Assembly (NCBI GenBank): GCA_934463175.1
Contig: CAKSIW010000008.1
Location: 1-54,214 of the forward strand
Direction of reading: 5' to 3'
Source of the DNA: an uncultured Clostridia bacterium
GTDB lineage: Bacteria > Bacillota > Clostridia > Monoglobales > Monoglobaceae
DNA: 54,214 bases
This document shows positions 25,354 through 35,400 of this stretch, in pieces. Each line of letters opens with the position of its first letter. The first letter of the stretch is position 1. The notes under the pieces were generated by a model. The model had not been told where the DNA came from and ran no database searches. It saw only the letters and a list, made by a program, of their open reading frames with translations. The translations under genes were made by a program, and so were the position numbers.

Positions 25354-28320
25354 ATGAACATGAAAAAAAGATTTTTTGGATTTGCGGCAATGTTTGCGGC
25401 GATGGCTGTTGTTGTTTCGCTTTTTGCTCAGATTGCTGTTTTTGCTGTTTCCGAAAGAGAGACTCAGAATTTTTACTATACGGCAATCAGTGTCGGAGAC
25501 GGAAGCGGCGAGAGGTACAGTTATGCTTTTGACGGCGGAACACTGGAGAGTGTCACTGTCGGAACAAACGGAGGGAGCTTTTCTGGAAAGCTGTTTGCCT
25601 GTGTCTACGGTGAGGACGGCAGGCTTGAAAGAGCTGCCTGCGGTAATGCGGAGCTTGCACTCAATTCAGCTCCCGTTGAAGTTCCGCTGAATCTGGAGCT
25701 GGGAGACGGAATTGACAGCAAGCGTCTGAGCTTTTTCCTGTGGAACAACAGCATGTCACCTGCAATTGCGAGGTTTGACAGGCTGAAAAGCAAGGACCGG
25801 AGCGTTTCATTTGAGGGGGAAACCGTGACTTTTGACGCGCCGATGCAGCTTTTTGGCAAAGAAATTTATGTCCCTGCAAAGAACGTTTTAAACCTGATGG
25901 GCATTGAACTTGAAAGGCAGGGGGATCACTGCTCGGCAAAGCGTGATGACGGAAAGAGCATTGAGTTTTCAATCGGCAGCTTGTCGGCTGCGGCAAACGG
26001 TGTGAGCTTTGAAATGACAAAAGCTCCGTATTTATATGACGGTGTGCGCGAAATGATACCTGCGTCACTTTTGAAACAGGCATTTGGCGCGGAGCTTGCA
26101 ATCAGTGAAACAGACGGTTCGGCAAGCTTCACCTATGATTACACGGAAAAGGAATATCCGTCTGCGAGTGACGGCGGATATACAACAAAATATGACAAAG
26201 GAATATACTACGGCAGCTACACAATCTCGGGAATTTCCGAAACCTCGGAGGTTGAGGTGTGGTACAGAGATGATGTGAGACGTGTGGCTGAGCCGCGTTC
26301 ATTATATTGGCAAAGAAGCGGAAAACCGCTGTATAACCAGGATGCGCAAAGCTTTTCGGGAGGATTCGCAAGACTTGCAACAAGCAGAGAATACAGCGTT
26401 ATGTACAGAGTGACCGATGAAAACGGGTCAAGCCAAACCTTTGTTGATAAGGCGGCGTTCAAAACGGACGGAAGAACACGTCCCGAATATGCGGACGCAC
26501 TCAACAAAACAGGCGGAGAGCTTGCATTGACCGGAACATATGAAAACATCAGCTATTATATTGATTATGACAAATATAACGGTGCTGCAAGCTGTGAGAT
26601 TACATACAGGAACAACACAGGCAAAGACAAGAATTGGTATAAGGCATATGAACCATACAACGACAAAACCGCAAAGCAGTTCCGCGGAAGCATTGTGAAA
26701 CTTGCCGGCAATCAGACATATGAATTGAGGGCAATCATCAAAAACAGTGCAGGGAACATTCTGACACAAAAGGGCGGAACTGTTGTCACGTGGAATGACA
26801 GCCCGAATACAAAGGAAGTCAAGCTTTCGGAGCTTGGCTACACAGCGGGAGAGCTTGTCCTCAGCGGACTGAAAGGAAGCGATGAGGAATGGCTCAGAAT
26901 TGTGGACGACATCGGGGCAGGCGTTGACGGCGGCAGCTGCATTGAGGCACTGATGATAAATGACTGCGAGTTTTTGATTCTTGACGGAATCACGGTCAAG
27001 GGCGGATACAGGTGCGGCATATGCGTGAACGGAAACAGCAGAAATATACGGATTTCAAACTGTGACATTTCAGGCTGGGGCAGAGCGGGAGTGTTTAATC
27101 CCGAAACTGCGGCTTATATTTGTGACGGAGTTGCGGTTAACTATGACTGCGGAATCATGATGATGGAGGCAAAGAATGTTACGGTTGAGAAATGCTATAT
27201 TCACGACAGCCGTGCAAAAAGCAATTCATGGAGCGGAGACACATGGGAAAACGTTCACCCAAAGGGAGCGTGCGGAATTTTCTATATTGTTGACGAGTCC
27301 TGCGTCATAAGATACAATGATATTATCGGCGATGAGGAGAACAGCTGGAATGACGCAATTGAGGGCTGGGAGAACGGAGCATATTTCGGGGGTCCGTCCC
27401 GTGACACCGATGTCTACGGAAATATGATCATTCACTGCTGTGATGACGGAATGGAGCTTGACGGCGGACAGATGAATGTCCGTGTGTATGACAACCGAAT
27501 TGAAAGAACCACCTGCGGAATCAGCTGTGTTCCGAATCTCATCGGTCCGACATATATTTTTGAAAATGTGATATGGGACAATCACACAGACTATAAAAAA
27601 TCAGGCAGGAGCATTAAAATAGGCGGCAGTGACACCTCCATGCATTATATTTTCGGAAACACGTTCGACAAGCAGGCACAGCCGTTCGGAAATATTCCAT
27701 ACGGCGGAGTTGCGGCATATCATGCGGTCACGAGGAACAACATCATTGTGAACAACAAAGGCGGAAGCTGCTACATTAACAATTTTGCAAAAGAAGGCAC
27801 AGATGACAATGATTATGACATTCTCTACGGGACGCTGGACGGATATATATCGGGCGGACACAGCCTTGAGATGACGAATCCGACTTATATCGGCAGGGAA
27901 ACGGGCGATTTGAGACTTGCGGACGGCAGTGCCGGAAAGGGTGCGGCAGTCAGGATTGACAATTTTAACGAAAATGACGGAGCTGACATAGGTGCTCTGC
28001 AAAGCACAGACAGCTTCAAGCCGCGCAGACCGGTTAACATATCCGCGTCGGCATATAATGTTGAAATTGCGGCAGGTGAGAGCAGGACTGTCAGAGTGAG
28101 CGCAGGGGTTCTCAGCGGAGGTTCGGCGGCTTATGCGATAAGAAGAAATGACGGTGACGATTGGCTGACATTCGGACAGGAAAACGGAACAATTGCAAGC
28201 GGCGGAGAATGTGATATAGTTTTGACTGCGTCACCGGCTGCAAGGAGCGGTGAATCTGCGGTGGTTTTGTTCCGTCTTGAGAGCGGATATTCAATACCGA
28301 TAACGGTTACTGTGAAATAG
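25354..28320 (+). CDS. Secreted right-handed beta-helix protein, paralogue of the 17994 gene product
   Basis: The 988-aa protein has a signal peptide (about 1-33, ending AVFAVS). A copper-amine-oxidase-N-like domain spans about 163-263 (KEIYVPAKNVLNLMGIELER, then MIPASLLKQAFGAEL), fibronectin-like segments about 280-480, a parallel beta-helix about 520-840 and a C-terminal beta domain about 890-988. The helix shares long stretches with the 17994 protein, for example CYIHDS, DDxMELDxGQMNVRVYxNR and a GPxYIxxNVI motif, so the two arose by duplication. It lacks the two N-terminal CBM-like domains of its paralogue. ATG 25354 is preferred because GAGGAAAGG lies 12 bases upstream; an ATG at 25360 is also possible and a TTG at 25324 has no binding site. 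A polysaccharide lyase or hydrolase role is inferred from the fold. Confidence 0.78.
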   Translation: MNMKKRFFGFAAMFAAMAVVVSLFAQIAVFAVSERETQNFYYTAISVGDGSGERYSYAFDGGTLESVTVGTNGGSFSGKLFACVYGEDGRLERAACGNAELALNSAPVEVPLNLELGDGIDSKRLSFFLWNNSMSPAIARFDRLKSKDRSVSFEGETVTFDAPMQLFGKEIYVPAKNVLNLMGIELERQGDHCSAKRDDGKSIEFSIGSLSAAANGVSFEMTKAPYLYDGVREMIPASLLKQAFGAELAISETDGSASFTYDYTEKEYPSASDGGYTTKYDKGIYYGSYTISGISETSEVEVWYRDDVRRVAEPRSLYWQRSGKPLYNQDAQSFSGGFARLATSREYSVMYRVTDENGSSQTFVDKAAFKTDGRTRPEYADALNKTGGELALTGTYENISYYIDYDKYNGAASCEITYRNNTGKDKNWYKAYEPYNDKTAKQFRGSIVKLAGNQTYELRAIIKNSAGNILTQKGGTVVTWNDSPNTKEVKLSELGYTAGELVLSGLKGSDEEWLRIVDDIGAGVDGGSCIEALMINDCEFLILDGITVKGGYRCGICVNGNSRNIRISNCDISGWGRAGVFNPETAAYICDGVAVNYDCGIMMMEAKNVTVEKCYIHDSRAKSNSWSGDTWENVHPKGACGIFYIVDESCVIRYNDIIGDEENSWNDAIEGWENGAYFGGPSRDTDVYGNMIIHCCDDGMELDGGQMNVRVYDNRIERTTCGISCVPNLIGPTYIFENVIWDNHTDYKKSGRSIKIGGSDTSMHYIFGNTFDKQAQPFGNIPYGGVAAYHAVTRNNIIVNNKGGSCYINNFAKEGTDDNDYDILYGTLDGYISGGHSLEMTNPTYIGRETGDLRLADGSAGKGAAVRIDNFNENDGADIGALQSTDSFKPRRPVNISASAYNVEIAAGESRTVRVSAGVLSGGSAAYAIRRNDGDDWLTFGQENGTIASGGECDIVLTASPAARSGESAVVLFRLESGYSIPITVTVK

Positions 28321-28336
28321 AAGGGGTTGGAGAAAG

Positions 28337-29449
28337 ATGAGAAAAAGCAATATTATTGAGCCGCTGGAGCTGGCGGAGAGAATTTGCGGCACAATCATGG
28401 GAAAATACAGCGCGGCGGAGCTTCCGCCCAAAGGCAGATTTCATTATCACCAGGGGGTGTTTTTGTGCGGTGCGGAGCAGACATACCTCAGCACGGGAAA
28501 AAGCTGTTATGCGGAGTATATAAAGAGCTGGGTTGACTTGTTTTTGTGTGATGACGGTGAAATCGGCAGGTGCAATCAGCGTGTTCTGGACGATAAACAG
28601 CCTGCAAACCTGCTTTTCCGTTTGCTTGAAGAAGAACGCGAGGGAAAGTATGAGACGGCTTTGAGTCAGGTCAGGGAGAGCATGACCCTTTGGCCTGTGA
28701 ACCGATTCGGCGGATTCTGGCATATGCTGTACAGCAACAAGAAAAACCAGATGTGGCTTGACGGGCTATATATGATCGGAGAGTTTCTTGTGAGATACGG
28801 AGCAAAATTCGGGGACAGCAGCTGCTTTGATACGGTGATTTTGCAGGCTCGGCTGATGTGGGAGAATATGCGTGATGAAAAAAGCGGACTTTTGTATCAT
28901 GCTTGGGATTCCGAAAAGGAGGCAAAATGGGCAAGCCGGGAAACGGGACTTTCTCCGCATATATGGGGAAGGGCAAACGGCTGGTATATCTCCGCTTTGA
29001 CAATAATTCTCAACTACATACCTCTGAGTCACAAGGAACGCAGTGTGCTGATTGAATATGTCAGGGAATATATTGAATGTCTTGTGAAGCTTCAGGGAGA
29101 TGACGGGCTTTGGTATCAGATTTTGGATATGCCAGGGGCAAAGGGAAACTGGACAGAGACATCATGCAGTGCGTTGTTCCTTTTTGCAATTTCCAATGCA
29201 GTTTTAAGCGGTCTGATTGATCGGAATTATATGAAATATGCCGACAAGGCATATGAGGGACTTATAAAACGAGTTGTGCTGCACGGTGACAAAACGGTGA
29301 CGGTGCCGCAAATCTGCATCGGAACGGGAATCGGGGATTTTGAGTATTATGCCGAACGCCCCAGAAGCGAAAACGATCTTCACGGAGTTGGTGCAATGCT
29401 GCTTGCCTGCAATGCATATAACAAGGTTTGCAATATGCTGAATAACTAA
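28337..29449 (+). CDS. GH105 unsaturated rhamnogalacturonyl hydrolase (YteR/YesR-like)
   Basis: A 370-aa intracellular (alpha/alpha)6-barrel enzyme. Diagnostic segments are KNQMWLDGLYMIGEF with the expected catalytic aspartate, GLLYHAWDSEKEAKWAS, SPHIWGRANGWYISAL and GNWTETSCSALF. GH105 enzymes hydrate the double bond at the non-reducing end of oligosaccharides made by polysaccharide lyases, releasing an unsaturated uronic acid that rearranges to a keto sugar. The GGTTGGAGAAAG ribosome site lies 16 bases after the beta-helix gene. Its presence argues that at least one secreted protein in the operon is a lyase and that the imported oligosaccharides start with unsaturated galacturonate or glucuronate. 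Confidence 0.9.
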   Translation: MRKSNIIEPLELAERICGTIMGKYSAAELPPKGRFHYHQGVFLCGAEQTYLSTGKSCYAEYIKSWVDLFLCDDGEIGRCNQRVLDDKQPANLLFRLLEEEREGKYETALSQVRESMTLWPVNRFGGFWHMLYSNKKNQMWLDGLYMIGEFLVRYGAKFGDSSCFDTVILQARLMWENMRDEKSGLLYHAWDSEKEAKWASRETGLSPHIWGRANGWYISALTIILNYIPLSHKERSVLIEYVREYIECLVKLQGDDGLWYQILDMPGAKGNWTETSCSALFLFAISNAVLSGLIDRNYMKYADKAYEGLIKRVVLHGDKTVTVPQICIGTGIGDFEYYAERPRSENDLHGVGAMLLACNAYNKVCNMLNN

Positions 29450-29464
29450 AGGGGGACATGAAAT

Positions 29465-32400
29465 ATGAAAAACAGACAGTTATTAAAAAAAGCAACAGCA
29501 ATAATCACCCTGTTTGCAATGCTCCTGCCGTTTGCCGCAAAGAACGGCGGTCTGAAGGTGTTTGCCGCGGAAAGCTATGTTAATCTTTTGCTTGACAGCT
29601 TTGAGGACGGAACAATTCCGGGTGCGCAATCGGAGGCTGTGACAATTGCTGACAAAAGCGCATACGAGGGTTCATATGCCAACGGCGCATTCGGGTTCGG
29701 GAAAATGGCGGACATTGGTTACGGAAGCAAGCAGACATCAACTCAGAGTGTGAAATATGAGAGAAGCTTTGAGAACAGTATTCCGGCAGGAGAAGCAAAT
29801 TCGTTTGTTGAGTTTGAGTTTGATTTGGGAATTTACAAAAAAACCATGTCGCAGATGACCTTGAATTTCAAGTCGGGCGGAAGGCAGATCGGTTACCTGA
29901 GGTGGAACACTCAGGGCGGTGCGCTTGATGTTCACTATGATTCCGCAAACACGTCTCAAAAGACGGCGGTGACGTCTGACCGTGCAAAATCATCATCTGC
30001 AACAGCGGCAAATAAAATAGATCATATTAAAATCGTTATGCAGATGACGGATTCGTCGGGCAATCCTGTCAACATATTCAAAAGCTTCACAATCGGCGAT
30101 GTGGTTATTGCGCCTTCTTCGGGCGTTGCATTCACGTCGAATGACGTGATTAACGGATTTAATCTGACTGTCAATCCGCCGAGAGCCGGCTGGTCGGCAT
30201 GTGATGCGGGACTGAATCTCGATAACCTTGCGGTAACGCGGTATACCTCCGCGGACGGTACATCGCCTGCACCCGACAGATATGCATTTTTCAAGAAAAT
30301 GACGGAAAAGCATTCGGAAATTCAGAGTGCCAGGGACTCTGAGAAAATCGGCGATGAGGACTATAACGAACTTATGTCGGTTATAGAAAATGCGGCTTCT
30401 GTTTATGCCTCGGGGACAACGCGTGAGAGCTTTGCGTCGGCTGAGGCGGCACTGGACGGAATTTCTGACAGAATTACGGAAATAATCAACCGTCCGCTCG
30501 GGGGCGGTGACGGATATTCGGTTCTTGTTCTGGATAATTTTGAGGATAATGTGATTCCGGGAACTCAGACAGCGGCGGTTACAATTGCCGGGGAGGCTGA
30601 ATATTCATCTGCCTATGCCAACGGTGCGTACGGATTCGGACGCATGCTCGATATCGGCTACGGCACAAAACAGACAGCAACGCAAAGTGTGAAATATACA
30701 AGAAGCTTCACAAACAGTGTTCCGTCAGGGACGGCAAATGCATATCTGGAGCTGGAATTTGACCTTGGTATCTATAAAAAGACAATGTCTCAGCTGAATT
30801 TCAATCTGAAATCGGGCAGCTCCTCGGTCGGATATCTGAGATGGAATTCACAGGGCGGCGCACTTGATGTCTACAGCAGCAGCTCTCAAAGAACAACGGT
30901 GAGCGCAGACAAGACAAAATCGTCCTCAGCTTCGGGCAAAAACAAGATTGACCATATTAAGATTGTCATTCAGATAACGGATTCAAACGGAAATCGCGTC
31001 AATGTGTTCAAACGTTTTGAAATTAATGATACGGTTGTCAATTCCGACAGCGGCGTATCCTTCGGAAGCTCTGCGGTTGTTGATTATTTTGACGTCACGC
31101 TGAATCCGCCGGGAGCGGGCTGGTCGGCTTGTGACGCAGGAGTGAATCTGGATAATTTTGTGGTGACGAGATATGTTTCAGCGAACGGAAAATCTCCGGC
31201 TCCGCAGAGATATGATCTGTATAAGGCAATCATTTCCGCTGCCGAAAATGCACAGCAGGCTTGCGGAAGCGGAATAATCAGCGATGAAAAGCTCGCGGAA
31301 ATTGAGGCGGACATTAAGAACCTGCCTGTTAATGCCTATATGACAGCCATGTCACACAGCAGTTTCACGGCGGCATATAACAAGCTTAATGAGATTAAGG
31401 AAGAAATTGATGCCATAAACTATATGAAGGAGCATAACACCAATGTGTATATCGGAACGCCGTATGCTTCGGCAGACGATTTTACCGGTGTCGGAAGTGT
31501 GACGGTCAGTGTTCCGATATTCACTCTGGGAGAGGCGGCAAGCAGATGTGCTGCGGCATTTCTGTATGTTGATGACGGAGAAACTGCCGGAGGAAAGCTT
31601 CTTGATATGAAAGCGGACAGTGTCAGCATACGTGAAAATTCAAAGGAAACGGCAAGCATAACCTTTGATTTAAACTCATATTCCGCAGACAGGAGCAAGA
31701 TGTTTATAAAAATGCTTGCTGCGGAGAACACGGGAGAACTGACACGCCGTGTCTTTGACGCGGCAGAGTTCTGTGTGCCGCAGATGCAGATTGACAGCTC
31801 AAAATACAGCTTCAGCGGTGATGTGAACGTCAGTGCTGCAATGACGGAATCGGGAATAATAAAAACTGTCATTGCGGTTTCCGGAGAGTCTGGCAAGAGA
31901 GTTTCGGTCATCGTGATGAAGAAAAACAAAAATCTTTCCGATGCCGATGCAGGACTGAATAATGTTGAGTATTACGGAACCGTGCTTTTGGACGGGGAAG
32001 GACATGCAGTTTTTGAACATGTTCCGTCAGAGGGCACGGGGGAATATAAATATGCGGTTTGCGGATTGGGTTCGGTTAAGACAGGCGAACTGTATTATGC
32101 CGACAGACAGGAGATTATTGACGCTTTTGCGGCTCTTGTATCAAACAAACAAAATATTTCAAATGAAAGATACAGGAAGGCTCTCGGAGTTAATTCGGAG
32201 GTATATTTCAAGGCGGCTGCAAGCGGAATTGATGTGGTTTCGGTGCTGAACGCTGTCCTTGCGGAACAGTCATACGGTGTCGAGACGGTGGACAAATTTG
32301 CAAAAAGCTTTCTTGACAAACTCGGAATGCTGACAGGGTTTAAAAACGCGGTCTCATCAGACGAAATCGGACAGTGCATACGTCAGTATCTGAATGAGAT

Positions 32401-35400
32401 TGAAAGCTATGACAAGATACGTAACCTCACCTCAAAGCAAAAGCAAATTGCATATGACAAAATATATGACGGCAGAGACGGAATCACCTCAATCGAAAGC
32501 ATGAACACGGTCATAAGCCGAGCGGCGGAAGAGGCAGGAAAGGTGACTCCGGGCAGCATTGAACCGAGCGGCGGCAGCGGCGGCTGGGGATATATGACAG
32601 GCGGCAACCGCAAAGATGAAACGCAGTCGCCCGTCGGAAATATCACAAGCGCGTTCGGCGATATATCCGAGGTCGAGTGGGCAAAAAACGCGATTCTTGA
32701 GTTTGCGGCGCGGGGCTGGGTTTGCGGAAAGGAAGACGGAGTTTTTGCACCGTTTGATAATGTCACGCGCGAGGAATTTATAAAGATGACGGTTAATGTT
32801 TTCGGCTTGGACGGCAAAGAAGGCGAATGTGCATTTGACGATGCAGACAAGGCGGAGTGGTATTATCCGTATATTGCCGCGGCAGCGTCCGAAAGCATTG
32901 TGAACGGAATCAGCGATAGGCTGTTTGGAGTCGGCAGAAATATTACCCGTGAAGATATTGCGGCAATAGTATACCGCACTGCTTTGAAGGCGGGAATAAA
33001 GCTCACGGCAGACGGTGAATATATACCGTTCAGTGACGAGAATGCAATCAGTGACTATTCTTATGAGGCGGTTGTGAACCTTGCAAAGAGCGGAGTTTTA
33101 AGCGGCAGTGACGGAAATTTGTTCAATCCTCAGCAGGCGGCAACACGTGCGGAGGCGGTTAAGATACTTTATGGAGTTTATGCTCTGCGCGGTGTTGACT
33201 CCGCAGTGTCGAATGAGTCATCCGATGAAGCCGGGGAAAGCACTGTTTCGCGAAACGGCAAGGAAAAGCTGCTTGATGAGCTGGGAATCATTGATGCGGA
33301 TAAGCTCAGTCTGAACGGCAGGGTGACGCGTGAGGAATTTGTCGGATATTCAATCGGAATGCTCGGCGCAGATGTGCAGAAGGCAGATGAACAGCTGTTC
33401 TTTGATGTTGACGGTTCAAACAGATATTATGATGAAATATACACGGCATATAAGCTGGGATTGATTGATGTTCCTCATGACGGTAATTTCGGTGCGGGAA
33501 GTGCAGTGAAAATTAATGACGCGGCTGAAATCATGGTTCGTGCGCTCAATGCAAAGCATATTGCAGAGGAAACAGGGGGATACTTTGCCGCCGCAAAATA
33601 TATGAAGCTCTTTGACGGAATTGAGATTGAGGACGGAAGAGAACTGACGGGAGAAGATGTTGTTCAGCTGATATTCAACACGCTTGATTCAAAATATGTC
33701 ACAACTGAGGACGGAAAAGAATATAAAAAAGCGGATTCGACCATTCTGGAAACAGGATTCTCGGTGTATCGCCGGCAGGGACTGCTTGAGGCATGTTACT
33801 ACGGGAACATATACGGAACAGATTCGGAGAGACGCGGATATGTCATGATTGATGATGCGGAGCTGATGTTCAAGGATGATTTGCTGGCAAAGGACTTGCT
33901 GGGCTGCAAGGTGGAGATTTTTTACCGCAAGGTTGACAGCGGAATATATGAAGTTTTGTATATGTGTGAGAAGGGCAACACCGTTGTTGAGGTCTCGTCG
34001 GACGACGCGGAAAAATATGCTTCGGGTGAATTTGTGTATTACAAAAATGATGTCAAAACTGTGCTTGGACTGTCTGACAAGATTCTGACTCTGGTGAACG
34101 GGGACAGAATCAATCTCACGGCTGCGGGCGTGGCAATTCCGGACTACGGCAAAGTCCGTCTGATTGACAACAACGGCGACGGAAAGTATGACGTTGCATT
34201 TATTGATGACGGTGTGCTTGCAAAATGCGCAGATGTCAGCGTTTCGGAGCAGACGATATACACAGGCTCGGATAAATACAGGGTGATTGACCTTAGAAAA
34301 TATGACAGCTTTTATATACGCGATGTGAAAAATAATGAAATCGGACTTGAGGACATTGAACAGGATGCAATCCTAAGCATTTGCGGAAAGAATGACAAAA
34401 GCTTTATTGAGATCGTTGTGTGCAGCGACAAGCTCGAGATGATTCCCGAGAGAATAAACACAGAAAAGTCCTACGGACGTTCATATATCAGAATTTTTGA
34501 TGAAACGGGTCAGAGCGTGAGGACGGTAATCGGATTTGAAAACATTTCAGATGAGAATAAAATTGTTCTCGGAAATAAGTATGTTTTCGGACTGGCTCCG
34601 AACGGAAACATTGCGGCTGTTTTGTCGGGAGAGGATATATCCGCATTTAAATACGGTTATATAATTAAAGTCGGGTATGAAGAAAAGACTGAAAAGGCAA
34701 AGGTGAAGCTTCTGAGCCTGGACGGCGGTGTCAAGGTTTATGACACTGCTGCGAGAGTCCGCCGGCTGAATGGGAACGGACGTGTGACGGCACTTAGCTT
34801 TGTTAATGAATATGACGAAAGACTCCGTGCAAGGCTTGTTCTCGAAAATGAAAAACGCAGCTCATCGTCAGCATATGCCAACTATAGGATTTTGAACGAG
34901 GTAATCAGATTCAAAACGGATAAAAACGGCGAGATAATCTCGGTTGAGTTTCCGAACGATGTGAGTGTGGGCGATGGCTTGCGTCAGCAGACAGAGCTGG
35001 AAAGGACTGACGCGCACATTTCAAACAGATATTATGCGTCCGATAAGCTTCTGGGAGGAACAATACCGATTGACGATGACACGATTGTGTTCAATGTTCC
35101 GACACGGGACAATGAAAATGATGACTCGCTGTATTCGGCAACGCTGTCGGGCAAGCTTGCAAATCATAATTACTATCCGCTGAGCGTGGGCTATACATAT
35201 GACAGCGACATTTATGCCGAGGTGGTTGTAATTCCGGGCAGAACAAGTTTCACCAACACACAGTCGGGATATATGCTTGTAAACGGAGTGTATAATGTTT
35301 ATGATGAAAAGCGCGGTGAAAACAGAATTGCAGTCGAAGGTCTTGTTCAGGGAACAATGACAACACTCTATGCCGCAAACACCTGCGAACTGTCATATGC

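Noticed and set aside
30511..31420. Tandem repeat as a possible assembly artefact
   Set aside because: The two copies share many blocks but differ at numerous positions and in their linkers, so it is a diverged duplication rather than a misassembly.
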